Below are positions 18,383-29,400 of a stretch of 39,765 bases of DNA, piece after piece. The notes beneath the pieces are model-generated. The model saw only the letters and a list, made by a program, of their open reading frames with translations, had not been told where the DNA came from and ran no database searches. The position numbers were made by a program, and so were the translations under genes. This stretch comes from Ruminococcus sp. AM22-13 (GTDB taxonomy: Bacteria > Bacillota > Clostridia > Lachnospirales > Lachnospiraceae), in NCBI RefSeq assembly GCF_003471165.1, contig NZ_QRIL01000034.1, forward strand, positions 572 to 40,336. The letters are read 5' to 3'. Within the stretch, counting starts at the first letter, position 1, and each line of letters begins with the position of its first letter.

Positions 18383-18481
18383 CCTACCCTGTCTGCCAAC
18401 AGGATAGGCAGCTCTCTTTGAGAGCAAAATAAATTAAAACCTAATCCAGGAGCATCCACCTTGTGGGCGGTTACTCTTTTC
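18371..18481 (-). ncRNA. Predicted antisense RNA (antitoxin) of about 110 nt, convergent with the toxin mRNA
   Basis: The - strand promoter (TATATT at 18493-18488) predicts a 5' end near 18481, giving an RNA that starts GAAAAGAGTAACCG. It would carry a small GCTCTC/GAGAGC hairpin and end at a stem-loop with an 11-bp stem (18409-18382 on this strand, one G-T wobble), followed by TATTTTTTT. It is fully complementary to the toxin mRNA from just inside the stop codon through the 3' region. Its 5' end resembles the toxin mRNA's own leader, so it would compete for the leader's pairing partner. Predicted from sequence only. Confidence 0.6.
18382..18409 (-). terminator. Stem-loop ending the antisense RNA
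   Basis: GCCTACCCTGT (18382-18392) pairs with ACAGGATAGGC (18399-18409). On the + strand there is one C-A mismatch; on the - strand the same position is a T-G wobble, so the stem is continuous, and it is followed by TATTTTTTT. It is therefore optimised as a - strand terminator, with no U-tract on the + strand. Confidence 0.75.
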
Positions 18482-18487
18482 AATTAG

Positions 18488-18516
18488 AATATAGCATTTT
18501 CTCTCCGAAAAGTAAA
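18488..18516 (-). promoter_or_regulatory. Sigma-A-type promoter with extended -10 for the antisense RNA
   Basis: Read on the - strand: TTTACT (complement of 18511-18516), a 17-base spacer, then TATATT (complement of 18488-18493) preceded by TGC, an extended -10. The segment CGGAGAG in the spacer is shared with the toxin promoter, showing the two promoters are related copies. Alternative -35 TTACTT gives a 16-base spacer. Confidence 0.6.
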
Positions 18517-18528
18517 GTACATTTTATG

Positions 18529-18562
18529 CAGCCAATTCTAAAAAAGAGTGGGCTGTTTTTTT
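18529..18562 (+). terminator. Rho-independent terminator immediately before the methylase-helicase gene
   Basis: CAGCC (18529-18533) pairs with GGCTG (18551-18555), the stem extends inward (ATTCT with AGAGT), and T runs from 18556 to 18562. The SD of the next gene (AGGAGGG) starts about 8 bases later and its ATG is at 18583. There is no room for a promoter between the T-run and the gene, so the helicase gene must be expressed by readthrough or regulated antitermination. Confidence 0.75.
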
Positions 18563-18582
18563 ATTGATAGGAGGGAAGTTTA

Positions 18583-21500
18583 ATGTCTAAACTACAGGAC
18601 ATCCGAAACTTGGTGCAGGAACATGCCGTATCAGTGAGCAGTTCGCCAGGGGATTGGATGGATTATATGGACACAGCATCAAGGTTATATCGTTATTCTT
18701 TTTCAGACCAGCTTCTGATCCATGCACAGCGTCCAGACGCAACAGCCTGTGCATCACTGGAACTATGGAATGAAAAGATGTTACGCTGGGTAAATCGTGG
18801 TGCAAGAGGAATTGCCTTGTTTGATGAAACCTGGCAGAATACCAAACTTCGTTATGTGTTTGATATTTCGGATACCCACATGGTAGCCGGAGGCAGAAGC
18901 CCATATCTTTGGAAGATGCAGGAACACCAGAGAGAAGAGATCCTCACCCATCTGGCAGAAGTCTATGCTCTGGAAGAAAAGGATGCGGCAACTTTGCAGG
19001 ACGCATTGATGGCGGTCGCAAGGGAAATGGTCAATGACAATCTGGAGGAATACCTGGATGGATTGGAATATGCTGTAGAAGGTACTTATCTGGAAGATCT
19101 GGATGAGGTGACGATCCGCAGTGATTTTCGTCAGCTGGCAACAGACAGTGTTTACTATCTGCTTTCCAGGCGATGCGGGCTTGACCCGATGGAACTTCTG
19201 GAAGAAGAGGACTTCATGCATATCACAGATTATAACCGTCTGTCAGTTCTCACCTTCCTTGGAAATGCGGCAAGCCAGCTCAGTGAGAGTATTCTGATTG
19301 ATATTGGAAAGACCGTACATAAAATTTCTCTGGAAGAAGCGAGAAAAGAGGTTGAAAAATCCAATGAAAGGAATTATAATAACTTTACCACGTTAATACG
19401 CGAAATTAAAAATCAGGATGCAGAAACGAAAAAAGAAGAAAATATTGAAAATGAAGGAGGAAACGATTATGGAACTGACATATCATCGCAAGGGAGATTA
19501 CCTGTTTCCGAATCTGACCGTCGAAGAGGAAGAAGTGACGATCGGGAAATATGGGATGCTGCGGAGGACATTTCTGAAAGAACACAAGAACAGCCTTTAT
19601 CAGAGCCTGTTCCTGACCGGGAAGCTGAACAGCCATCTGGAACAGATCGAGAAAGCAGCACAGGAGAGAATGGACAGCCAGATGGAGAAATTACTGGAGA
19701 AGAATCCGGCACCGGACAAGGAAGCAGATCCGATGGCATGGACAGCACACATGAACGCACTGATGGCAACAGCGGAAGAGAGCATCTTGACGGAATTGGT
19801 ATACAGTTAGTCGAAGATACAAGAGAAGATGGATTGAGTAAAGCAGAGGAAGAGATCGCCTCTGCTTTATCTTTGCCCGAATATCCCACCGCAAATGAAC
19901 AAAGACGGCAGATCGAGGAAAGGGCAGCTGCCCTTTATGCCGGAGAAATTCCGATTCCAGAGCAAGTTGTTGATGAGATCTTACGGACAGGAGGAAACCG
20001 GAAAGCCAGCCAGCTCCGGATCATCTATAATTTCATGAGTGAACAGACACCGGAGGAATATACGGAGTTTGTGAAGCGTGAATACCGTAAAGGTGGAAAA
20101 GGTTTTCAGATTGATGGAAATGAATATTCAGTCTGGTTTGATGAAACCGGGATGCAGATCGCAGTAGGGCATACGGTTACAGACCATATCTTAGATAAGG
20201 CATTTTTATCATGGGAAGATGTCAGCGGACGTATCCATCAGCTTTTAGATCAGGGTGAATATGCACCGCAGTCTGTATTGGATGCGGCAAGAAGTAATGC
20301 AGTAAAAGAACACGCCCAGGCTCTTGCCTATATGAAAGGGGATATGGCAGAAGGAGTAGCGGAGATTGTTTTTGACGAAGAGGACTTACCACATCTTCGC
20401 AGTATCTATCCGGAGATCACGGATTATCTGGAAGAAAAGCTGGAGGATCCCCAGTGGCTTTCGGAACTGAATGAAAGACTGGATGCACTGGCAGAAGCCT
20501 ATGAAGAAAATCATTCTATTATGCGTTTCCATCATTATAATCCTATAAATATCTCAAAGCAGTTTCAAAAGTTTGCGGATGAGGTGATTCCTTATCAGGT
20601 TAGGGACGGCTTTGCCTGGAAAGAACATCCGATGTTCATTACACAGGATGAGATTGATGCTTATCTTGCAGGAGGTGGAGCGTATTCGCAGGGCAGGCTT
20701 AGGACGTATTCCTTTTATCTACTTCATGAAGATGAAAGATCGAGGACAGGTTTTATCAAGGAACAGTATGGGATCGGTGGAAGCAGTCATGCACTGTCTG
20801 GTGCCGATGATTCACACGCAAACTATGATGGAAAAGGCTTGTTTCTTGCAAGAGGTGCTTATGGGAATCCATATACGTCAATTTTATTATCCTGGAATAA
20901 AGTTGCAAATAGAGTAGCTTATCTGATCAAGAATGACCAGTTCCTGCAGGCAGAAGATTATGCTCGTATGCCGGAATATGAACGGGAGCAGATGGCAAAT
21001 AAGGTACTCCGCTTTTATGACCGTCTGCCGGAAGAGATAGACAGACCATTTACGGATGATTTCTTCTGGGAAAAACCAGGAAAAGAAATGGAGGCAGTAT
21101 TAGAGAATCCAGAGCAGACAGAGAAACTGTTACAGAAGATGGATGCAGCATTGGCAGCTCTTCCATTGGATTTTGAAGCGTATGGGACAAACTACCAGCA
21201 GAAAACAGAACTTCTTTCAGAACTCCACCAGTATGCAGAAGGAACCTATACGATTTTCCCGACACCGGAAGCAGAACCGTCTTTTGTGGAATCATCCGGA
21301 CACCAGATGACCATGTTTGATTTCTTGGATACGAAGGCAGTGACAGAACCGACCGTAGTAGATATGTCAGATGTGGAGGAAATAGAAGAGGAAGAGGTTA
21401 CTGCCGAAGAATCTATTCCGGAAAGTCAGGAACAGGAAAAAGCTGTGATAGAACCACACAACTTCCGTATCCAGGATAATGACCTTGGTGCAGGCGGTCC

Positions 21501-24500
21501 GAAGGCAAAGTATAAGGCAAATATGGAAGCCATCCATTTGTTACAGACGTTGGAGAAAGAAGAACGTCTGGCAACACCCGAAGAACAGGAAATCTTATCC
21601 CGTTATGTTGGCTGGGGTGGTATCCCACAGGCATTTGAGGAGAATAACAGCAGCTGGGCAAATGAGTATCTGGAATTAAAGAATACCTTATCATCAGAAG
21701 AATACAGTGCAGCAAGGGCATCGACCTTAAATGCTTTTTATACGTCCCCAACCGTGATCCGAAGTATGTATGAAGCACTGGAAAATATGGGACTGAAACA
21801 GGGAAATATTTTGGAACCGTCCTGTGGTGTCGGTAACTTTATGGGACTGCTCCCGGAGAGTATGGGCAAAGCCAATATGTACGGTGTGGAGCTTGACCCG
21901 GTTTCGGGCAGGATTGCAAAACAGCTTTATCAGAAAAATAAGATTGCCGTACAGGAATTTGAGGAAACCAGTTATCCGGACAGCTTTTTCGACTGTGTGA
22001 TAGGCAATGTTCCGTTTGGGGCGTATCAGGTCAGTGACCGCAGGTATGACCGCCATCATTTTATGATCCATGATTATTTTATTGCAAAATCCCTTGATCT
22101 GGTCCGTCCGGGCGGCGTAGTTGCAGTGGTAACTTCCAGTGGAACGATGGATAAGCAGAACCCAGCAGTGAGACAGTATATCGCAAACCGGGCAGAACTG
22201 CTTGGAGCCATCCGATTACCGAATAATGCGTTCCAGAGAAATGCCAATACCAGCGTTGTTTCTGATATTTTGTTTTTCCAGAAAAGGGACAGGGCATCCA
22301 TTGAGGAACCGGAATGGTTAAATCTAAAGGAAACACCGGAAGGCTATTCGGTCAATGCTTATTTTGCAGAGCATCCGGAAATGGTGCTTGGTGATTTTAC
22401 TACAGAAAGTACCCAGTACGGAAAGCAGGAAGTGACTGTAAAACCAAAAGAAGGCATTACCTTAGAAGAACAATTAAAGGAAGCCGTCCAGAATATCCAT
22501 GGCACGATCACGGAACTGGAACTTTCGGATACAGAGTTAGAAGAGGATGTTGTCTCTATCCCGGCAGACCCGGATGTAAAGAATTTCAGTTTTACCGTAG
22601 TGAATGAGGAAGTCTATTACCGGGAAAATTCTGTGATGAACCGCATGGAGCTTCCGGCAATGACAGCGGAACGTGTCAAAGGGATGGTGAAGATCCGTGA
22701 TGTTACGAATGAACTGATCCGGTGTCAGATGGAAGAGGGAAGCGATAAGCAGATCACAAAGCTGCAGGAAAAACTCAATGAAGAATATGATATCTTTACA
22801 GCAAAATATGGTCTTATCAGCAGCAATGCCAATAAGAGGGCATTCAGTCAGGACAGCAGCTATTGTCTTTTGACTTCTCTGGAATTTTTGGATGATAAGG
22901 GAGAACTGAAACGGAAAGCGGATATTTTTACCAAAAGGACGATCCGCAGGGCAGAAACGGTAACTTCCGTGGATACTGCCAGTGAAGCACTTGCGGTTTG
23001 CATTGGTGAGAGGGCAGGCGTTGACCTTTCCTATATGGCACAGCTTTCAGGGAAAACAGAAGAGGAGCTTACAGAAGAACTGGCAGGGGTGATCTTTAAG
23101 AATCCGATCGGTGAAAAATGGGAGCCGTCGGACGAATATCTTTCTGGAAATGTGAGGGAGAAACTGCAGATCGCAAAACAGTTTGCAGAAGATCACCCGG
23201 AATATCAGGTGAATGTGCAGTATTTGGAGCAGGTACAGCCAAAAGATCTGGATGCATCAGAGATTGAAGCAAGACTTGGGGCAACCTGGATCTCCGAGGA
23301 TTACATTACACGGTTCATGGCAGAAACATTCCATACACCAAGATATTATGTAGGGAGCAAGGTCAAAGTCCAGTATGCCGAAGTGACCGGACAGTGGAAT
23401 GTTATGGGAAAAAATGTGGACAGCTACGGAAATGCCCTTGTTACTTCCACATATGGAACACAGAGAGCCAATGCCTACCGCCTTTTGGAAGATGCCTTAA
23501 ACCTCCGGGATACCAAGATTTATGACACGGTACAGGATGCCGATGGGGAACACCGGGAATTAAACCGGAAGGAAACAATGCTGGCACAGCAGAAGCAGGA
23601 GCTGATCAAAGAGGAATTTAAGGAGTGGATATTTAAAGACCTGCACCGACGGGAAGATCTCTGTAAGATCTATAATGAACGATTTAACAGCATCCGTCCA
23701 CGGGAATATGATGGAAGCCATATTCAGTTTGTTGGCATGAACCCGGAGATCACCCTGATGCCGCACCAGAAAAACGCAGTGGCTCATGTGCTGTATGGAA
23801 ACAATACGTTACTGGCTCATTGCGTAGGAGCAGGAAAGACGTTCCAGATGATTGCAGCTGGTATGGAATCAAAACGGCTGGGACTCTCACAAAAGAATCT
23901 TTATGTCGTGCCAAACCATCTGACAGAACAGTGGGGCAGTGATTTCTTACGACTTTATCCTGGGGCAAATATCCTGGTGGCAACGAAGAAAGACTTTGAG
24001 CCGGCAAACAGAAAACGTTTCTGTTCCCGTATTGCGACAGGGGATTATGATGCCGTGATCATTGGACATACACAGTTTGAGAAAATCCCTCTTTCAAGAG
24101 AACGGCAGATTGCCATGCTGGAAGATCAGATCGCAGATATTACGTTTTCCATTGAAGAAGCGGCACATCAGGCAGGGCAGAATTATACCATCAAGCAGTT
24201 GGAAAAAACAAAGAAGAGTCTGCAGGCGAGGATGAAGAAACTCAATGACCAGACCAGAAAGGATGATGTAGTAACTTTTGAGCAATTAGGTGTAGACAGA
24301 CTGTTTGTGGATGAAAGCCATTCATTCAAAAATCTTTTCCTATATACAAAGATGAGAAATGTAGCAGGTATTTCACAGACGGATGCACAAAAAAGTTCCG
24401 ATATGTTTATGAAATGCCGGTACATGGATGAACTGACAGGCGGTAGGGGAATTACCTTTGCTACAGGTACTCCTGTATCAAATAGTATGACCGAGCTTTA

Positions 24501-26367
24501 CACTATCATGCGTTATCTCCAGTATGACACACTCATGCGTATGGGTATGGGACACTTTGATTCCTGGGCGGCAACGTTTGGGGAGACAGTAACCGCAATC
24601 GAATTATCACCGGAAGGAACGGGCTATCGTGCGAAAACACGGTTTGCCCGTTTTTTTAATCTTCCAGAGCTGATCTCCATTTTTAAGGAAGCTGCGGATA
24701 TTCAGACATCGGATATGCTGAATCTTCCTGTACCGGAAGCAGAGTTTATTAATGAAGTCTTAAAACCAAGTGAAGAACAGCAGGAAATGGTCAGTGCCTT
24801 TTCGGAACGTGCGGAAGAAGTAAGAGCCGGTCTTGTGAATCCAACGGTGGACAACATGCTCAAGATTACCAATGACGGAAGAAAATGTGCATTGGATCAG
24901 AGGCTATTAAATGAACTCCTTCCGGATGCAGAAAAAAGCAAGGTCAATACCTGTGTGGAAAATGCTTTTCAGGTATGGGACGAGGGAAAAGCAGATCGGA
25001 CAACACAGCTGATCTTCTGTGACTTGTCTACTCCAAAAGGGGATGGGACTTTCAATGTATATGATGATGTCCGGAACAAACTGGTTGCCAGGGGAATCCC
25101 GAAAGAAGAGATTGCGTTTATCCATGAATACAACACGGAGACAAAGAAAGCAGATTTGTTTGCAAAGGTGCGGGCCGGACAGGTGAGAATCCTCATGGGT
25201 TCTACACCGAAACTCGGTGCTGGTACCAACGTGCAAGACAGGCTCATTGCTCTGCATCACCTTGACTGTCCGTGGAAGCCGTCTGATCTGGAACAGCAGG
25301 AGGGACGTATTTTAAGACAGGGAAACCAGAATGACAAAGTAAAGATATTCCGGTATGTGACGGAGAACACTTTTGATGCGTATATGTGGCAGATTTTGGA
25401 GAATAAGCAGAAGTTCATCAGTCAGATCATGACCAGTAAATCCCCGGTCAGGGCTTGTGAAGATGTGGATGATACGGCACTGTCCTATGCAGAGATCAAG
25501 GCACTTGCTACAGGCAATCCGTACATTAAGGAAAAAATGGATCTGGATGTGCAGGTAAGTAAGCTGAAACTCTTAAAGGCAAACCATACCAGTCAGATTT
25601 ACCGTCTGGAATCCGATATTGCAAAGAATTTCCCGGTACAGATCAGTGCATTGAAAGAGCGGATTGCCGGGATGCAGGTGGATTCGCAGGTAGTAAAAAG
25701 CGTGGATTTACAGGATAATGACACATTTGCCATGACAGTAGGAAATGTCCTTTATGAAGATAAGAAAGAAGCAGGCGAAGCGTTGATTGCTGCCTGTGCA
25801 GGACTAAAAACCGTTAGCACCGGCGGAAAGGTCGGGGAATATCATGGGTTTACGTTATCTGCTTCCTACAATATGTTCTCCAATGCGTTTGAGCTGACGG
25901 TCAAAGGAAAATGCTCTTATAAACTGGAGATCGGAAAAGACCCGGTAGGAAATATGCAGCGTATCCATAACACCCTTTCTTCCATTGACAGGAAGCTGAC
26001 GGAAAGCGAACAGAAACTGGAAACCGTACAACAGCAGCTTGCGACTGCACAGGAAGAGGTAAAGAAACCATTCCCGAAAGAAGCAGAGCTGAATGAAAAG
26101 ATGGAACGGTTATCCGAGTTAAATGCGTTGCTGAACATGGATGAAAAGGGCAATGAGACGATTATGGCAGATGAGGATATTGGCAGAGAAGGAAGCAGCA
26201 CAGATAGCAGGGATGCTGTAGAAGAAAAAGAACTTCCGGAAACAGCAGACAGAATCCATAAGCCATCTATTCTGGAACGCTTAAAGCAGGAGAAGGCACA
26301 GCAGAATACGGCGGAACAGCCACCTGTACAGAAAACTGCAAAGAAAAAACACGAACAGGAGTTATAA
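18583..26367 (+). CDS. LtrC-like/SNF2-type methylase-helicase, large ICE accessory protein
   Basis: A 2594-residue protein combining DNA methylase and helicase modules. Residues 1-270 resemble the ArdC/LPD N-terminal DNA-binding region ([21 protein letters not shown]). Residues 296-410 are a low-complexity Gly/Ser/Asp/Glu/Arg linker. The adenine-methylase core has [10 protein letters not shown] (1076-1085) as SAM motif I and NVPFG (1142-1146) in place of the NPPY-type catalytic motif. The helicase core has Walker A VGAGKT (1748-1753), DESH (1910-1913), and QQEGRILRQ (2238-2246) as motif VI. A coiled coil and a basic end follow. Proteins of this family accompany Tn1549-type ICEs and are thought to protect or process entering DNA. 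Start ATG at 18583 behind GGAGGGAAG. Its linker is also coding for TnpV in the next frame. Confidence 0.92.
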   Translation: MSKLQDIRNLVQEHAVSVSSSPGDWMDYMDTASRLYRYSFSDQLLIHAQRPDATACASLELWNEKMLRWVNRGARGIALFDETWQNTKLRYVFDISDTHMVAGGRSPYLWKMQEHQREEILTHLAEVYALEEKDAATLQDALMAVAREMVNDNLEEYLDGLEYAVEGTYLEDLDEVTIRSDFRQLATDSVYYLLSRRCGLDPMELLEEEDFMHITDYNRLSVLTFLGNAASQLSESILIDIGKTVHKISLEEARKEVEKSNERNYNNFTTLIREIKNQDAETKKEENIENEGGNDYGTDISSQGRLPVSESDRRRGRSDDREIWDAAEDISERTQEQPLSEPVPDREAEQPSGTDRESSTGENGQPDGEITGEESGTGQGSRSDGMDSTHERTDGNSGREHLDGIGIQLVEDTREDGLSKAEEEIASALSLPEYPTANEQRRQIEERAAALYAGEIPIPEQVVDEILRTGGNRKASQLRIIYNFMSEQTPEEYTEFVKREYRKGGKGFQIDGNEYSVWFDETGMQIAVGHTVTDHILDKAFLSWEDVSGRIHQLLDQGEYAPQSVLDAARSNAVKEHAQALAYMKGDMAEGVAEIVFDEEDLPHLRSIYPEITDYLEEKLEDPQWLSELNERLDALAEAYEENHSIMRFHHYNPINISKQFQKFADEVIPYQVRDGFAWKEHPMFITQDEIDAYLAGGGAYSQGRLRTYSFYLLHEDERSRTGFIKEQYGIGGSSHALSGADDSHANYDGKGLFLARGAYGNPYTSILLSWNKVANRVAYLIKNDQFLQAEDYARMPEYEREQMANKVLRFYDRLPEEIDRPFTDDFFWEKPGKEMEAVLENPEQTEKLLQKMDAALAALPLDFEAYGTNYQQKTELLSELHQYAEGTYTIFPTPEAEPSFVESSGHQMTMFDFLDTKAVTEPTVVDMSDVEEIEEEEVTAEESIPESQEQEKAVIEPHNFRIQDNDLGAGGPKAKYKANMEAIHLLQTLEKEERLATPEEQEILSRYVGWGGIPQAFEENNSSWANEYLELKNTLSSEEYSAARASTLNAFYTSPTVIRSMYEALENMGLKQGNILEPSCGVGNFMGLLPESMGKANMYGVELDPVSGRIAKQLYQKNKIAVQEFEETSYPDSFFDCVIGNVPFGAYQVSDRRYDRHHFMIHDYFIAKSLDLVRPGGVVAVVTSSGTMDKQNPAVRQYIANRAELLGAIRLPNNAFQRNANTSVVSDILFFQKRDRASIEEPEWLNLKETPEGYSVNAYFAEHPEMVLGDFTTESTQYGKQEVTVKPKEGITLEEQLKEAVQNIHGTITELELSDTELEEDVVSIPADPDVKNFSFTVVNEEVYYRENSVMNRMELPAMTAERVKGMVKIRDVTNELIRCQMEEGSDKQITKLQEKLNEEYDIFTAKYGLISSNANKRAFSQDSSYCLLTSLEFLDDKGELKRKADIFTKRTIRRAETVTSVDTASEALAVCIGERAGVDLSYMAQLSGKTEEELTEELAGVIFKNPIGEKWEPSDEYLSGNVREKLQIAKQFAEDHPEYQVNVQYLEQVQPKDLDASEIEARLGATWISEDYITRFMAETFHTPRYYVGSKVKVQYAEVTGQWNVMGKNVDSYGNALVTSTYGTQRANAYRLLEDALNLRDTKIYDTVQDADGEHRELNRKETMLAQQKQELIKEEFKEWIFKDLHRREDLCKIYNERFNSIRPREYDGSHIQFVGMNPEITLMPHQKNAVAHVLYGNNTLLAHCVGAGKTFQMIAAGMESKRLGLSQKNLYVVPNHLTEQWGSDFLRLYPGANILVATKKDFEPANRKRFCSRIATGDYDAVIIGHTQFEKIPLSRERQIAMLEDQIADITFSIEEAAHQAGQNYTIKQLEKTKKSLQARMKKLNDQTRKDDVVTFEQLGVDRLFVDESHSFKNLFLYTKMRNVAGISQTDAQKSSDMFMKCRYMDELTGGRGITFATGTPVSNSMTELYTIMRYLQYDTLMRMGMGHFDSWAATFGETVTAIELSPEGTGYRAKTRFARFFNLPELISIFKEAADIQTSDMLNLPVPEAEFINEVLKPSEEQQEMVSAFSERAEEVRAGLVNPTVDNMLKITNDGRKCALDQRLLNELLPDAEKSKVNTCVENAFQVWDEGKADRTTQLIFCDLSTPKGDGTFNVYDDVRNKLVARGIPKEEIAFIHEYNTETKKADLFAKVRAGQVRILMGSTPKLGAGTNVQDRLIALHHLDCPWKPSDLEQQEGRILRQGNQNDKVKIFRYVTENTFDAYMWQILENKQKFISQIMTSKSPVRACEDVDDTALSYAEIKALATGNPYIKEKMDLDVQVSKLKLLKANHTSQIYRLESDIAKNFPVQISALKERIAGMQVDSQVVKSVDLQDNDTFAMTVGNVLYEDKKEAGEALIAACAGLKTVSTGGKVGEYHGFTLSASYNMFSNAFELTVKGKCSYKLEIGKDPVGNMQRIHNTLSSIDRKLTESEQKLETVQQQLATAQEEVKKPFPKEAELNEKMERLSELNALLNMDEKGNETIMADEDIGREGSSTDSRDAVEEKELPETADRIHKPSILERLKQEKAQQNTAEQPPVQKTAKKKHEQEL
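19469..19810 (+). CDS. tnpV: TnpV family protein, encoded inside the methylase-helicase gene in the +1 frame
   Basis: A complete 113-residue frame with a near-ideal SD (AAGGAGG at 19454-19460, 8 bases before the ATG). The protein shows the TnpV pattern: an early [12 protein letters not shown], then [15 protein letters not shown], [12 protein letters not shown], a charged helical middle, and an ending [19 protein letters not shown]. TnpV is the small protein of unknown function first named in Tn4451. The surrounding large gene reads this DNA in another frame as a disordered linker (its residues 296-410), so the same 342 bases encode two proteins. The start context and family match argue that this is a real gene; translation is not proven. 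It could be the origin of the linker by overprinting. Confidence 0.8.
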   Translation: MELTYHRKGDYLFPNLTVEEEEVTIGKYGMLRRTFLKEHKNSLYQSLFLTGKLNSHLEQIEKAAQERMDSQMEKLLEKNPAPDKEADPMAWTAHMNALMATAEESILTELVYS

Positions 26368-26372
26368 AAGAT

Positions 26373-26400
26373 TTCCCGTCAGAGTTTTCTCTGGCGGGGA
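26373..26400 (+). terminator. Strong hairpin between the methylase-helicase and ArdC-like genes
   Basis: CCCGTCAGAG (26375-26384) and CTCTGGCGGG (26389-26398) form a 10-bp stem with a TTTT loop (two more pairs outside), 6 bases after the stop of the large gene. There is no T-run after it, so it may be an mRNA-stabilising or processing hairpin rather than a full terminator. The next gene's SD is 8 bases downstream. Confidence 0.5.
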
Positions 26401-26421
26401 CATAAAATGGAGGGTTTGTTT

Positions 26422-29400
26422 ATGGCAAATAATATAGAAAAACAGTTAAAAGAAATATCGGAACGGCTGGAGCAGGGAGTAAAAGAAATCTTTACTTCGG
26501 AGAGATATACAGAATATCTGAATACCATGTCCAAGTTCCATAATTACAGTTTTAATAACACCCTTCTGATCACCATGCAGAAACCGGAGGCTACTCTGGT
26601 GGCAGGGTATCAGGCGTGGCAGAAGAAGTTTAACCGCCATGTAAAGAGAGGGGAAAAAGGAATCCAGATCATCGCACCGGCACCCATCCGTGAGAAAAAG
26701 GAGATTGAAAAGATTGACCCTGTAACAAAAGAGCCAGTGATCGGGGATGACGGTCAGCCGGAAACAGAGATTGTGGAGATGGTTATTCCAAGGTTTCGTG
26801 TGACAACAGTATTTGATGTCAGCCAGACAGAGGGAGAGCCGATTGCAGAACTGGAAGTACCGGAACTTACCGGGAGCGTACAGTTTTATGACACGTTCAT
26901 GGAAGCATTGCAGAACATTTCCCCTGTGCCAATCCGCATGATGCAGATAGAAGGGGAAGCAAAGGGGTATTACCATCAGACAGAAAAGTATATCGCAATT
27001 CAGGAAGATATGAGCAATCTCCAGACCATGAAAACCGGAGTCCATGAGGTGAGCCACGCATTGCTGCATGACCGGGAGGTAATGGATGCGGAAGGAGTCT
27101 TAAAAGACCAGACAACAAAGGAAGTGGAAGCAGAAAGTATTGCTTATATTGTCTGCAATCATTTTGGTCTGGATACTTCAGAATATTCGTTTACCTATAT
27201 CGCCAGCTGGTGTGAGAGCAAGGATATGAAAGCACTTCGAGCATCTATGGATACTATCCGGAAAACGTCTGCGGAAGTCATTGGGAATATCGAAACACAG
27301 ATACACGAGCTGGAAATGGAAAGACCAATCGAAGATGCAAGTCTTGAAAATATAGAAGAAACAGCTATGCAGTATGCCCACCGGCTGATCGAAGCGGCAG
27401 AGGATGCAAGTAGGGGAAATTTTACGGATAGTCAGAGAAATCTTATTGTGAATTTTGCATATAAGATGGACGACAAAGACGAAGTGCTTGGACTGGTGAA
27501 CCGTATGATGACTGCAATCCGCAGACCGGGAAGTGAATATACGAGAAGCCTTATGAATGAAACACAGGCACAGATTGACAATTTCCCAGATGGCGTGATC
27601 GGTTTTACAGAAATGCACGAAGCAGGAATCCGACTGGAACACATGTATCCTCTTGAAAAAAACAGGGCAGTAGAATTGTATCGTGAGGGTGCGGAAGTTT
27701 TTCTCTTACATGGAAATCCAGACAATCCAGAGCAGGCAGGACAGATTCTTGCAGAAACAGAAAATGCAATCCTGGGACATGACGGTATTTTTGGTATCAC
27801 GGAAGCAGAATGGGAAGTACATAAAGAAAGAGAAGCAGCTGCCGCCAGACAGGAAAAACTGGAACAGGACAGTGCAGAAAAGATTGATGAGACACTTCTT
27901 CTGCATGGAGAAAGCAGAAGGTTTGCTATTTATCAGATGGATAGTGGAGATGAGCATACTTATCAGTTTATGGGAATAGAATCCGCAAAGAGTCTGGGCT
28001 ATACCATTGACGGAAAGGATTACCGAATGGTTTATGCAGCACCGTGGATGCCAACGATCACGTTAGACAATATATTTGAACGCTTTAACATTGACCGACC
28101 GGAAGATTTCCGTGGTCATTCCTTATCGGTAAGTGATGTGATCGTGATAAACAGGGGTGCAGAGATCACAGCCTATTATGTAGATTCTTTTGGATTTCAG
28201 AAACTTCCGGAGTTTGTCCAGCAGAGAATGAACATACTGGAACATAATTCCGTCAGGGCATATCCGCCAGTTTATAAAGGAACATTGGAACAGGCAATGG
28301 GAGAACGGGATGTGGATGCTTATCTGGATTCCAGAAAGTTAAACCTGGACTGTAAGAAAGCAATCGAAGAAGCCATCCGGGAGAATTTTGACGGGCTGCA
28401 CTTAAAGCAGGATGCGGCAAAAGAAGTCGTGGAACGCTTCGGGGAAGAACGTATGAATTTTGTTATGGCAAATACCATCCGTGAACTTTCCCATGATGGA
28501 AGATTTTCCAGACAGAACAAAGACTGGGCGGAGCATATCGAAGTCCCGGAAAATGTCAGCCAGGGTAGAAATCTAAACCTGGATTATGTGATCGAAAGCC
28601 ACCCGGCAGTTTTAGATGGGTTTATCGACATGGCAAGAGCTGAGATCCGGATGCAGAGGATAGAACAGGCGATAGGAGAAAACGAAGTGACAATCACGGC
28701 AGAGACAAGAGGATATGAAGCAGAAGGACATAACGGGACATGGCATACGGTTGATGAAAAGGAATATGCGGGGGAGAAGTTCTTCTTAATGGAACATGAT
28801 GAATTTGGCTCCGATGTGGCAGGGATTATCGTAGCAGAAAATGGACAGCTTGTAGCGGAGGATTTATGGAATGGGTTTGATGCAGGAGCGTTAGAAGCTG
28901 TATCAGAATATTTGCAGGAAAATGGAACAACACTTTATGACTTGACGGAATTCCCGAAAGATTCTGTTGTAACCCTGCGGAGTGGACAGACACTTACAAT
29001 CGAAGAAATACAGGCAGTACAGAAAGATACCTGGGAAGAAACGATGGCAGGAAAAAATGAATCTGGAACGGATGTCCGGTTTAATTTCCATGCAGTCAGT
29101 GAGGTGCAGCTGCCAGAAGGCATAAAGTTGAAAATGCCAGAGATTCATTACGTTGATAATTTTTATGTGATGGAAGATGTAAATGCAGAGGGTGTAGTAA
29201 AAGTAAACCGGTATGAATCACTGGATGAAGCGATGCAGGAATATTTACGCCTGCCAAATCATCAGGAAAAAGTGCTTGGTATCCAGAATACGGAAACAAT
29301 GCAGGAAAGCATGGATTTTATCCGATGTGAAAACGGAATAGATCAGCTGACCCATGCATATGAACAGATCGGAGGGTGGCTGAATCCGGAAATATATGAA

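Larger units (their letters stand above)
18163..18517. repeat. Inverted duplication of promoter plus leader flanking the small toxin gene
   Basis: The + strand from 18163 (TTGCTT, CGGAGAG, TAGAAT, GAGTAACCG, CTCCTGGATT to 18237) reappears on the - strand from 18517 down to 18443. There the elements come in the same order with similar spacing: TTACTT, CGGAGAG, TATATT, GAGTAACCG, CTCCTGGATT. GAGTAACCG (18199-18207) and CTCCTGGATT (18228-18237) each have a perfect complement at 18468-18476 and 18443-18452. In the toxin mRNA the 5' leader can therefore pair with the 3' region over 19 perfect positions in two blocks. The repeat is seen directly; its regulatory meaning is inference. Confidence 0.8.

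Noticed and set aside
19467..19889. - strand frame of 140 codons over the tnpV overlap
   Set aside because: Ser/Pro/Cys-rich product without a ribosome binding site; it mirrors the low-complexity linker of the large gene. Only the +1 frame on the + strand has a family match and SD.
20612..20917. + strand frame of 101 codons inside the methylase-helicase gene
   Set aside because: No SD and no domain pattern; unlike tnpV, the main frame here encodes the structured protein.
27683..27979. + strand frame of 98 codons inside the ArdC-like gene
   Set aside because: Biased composition and no family resemblance, and it lies over well-structured main-frame coding sequence.
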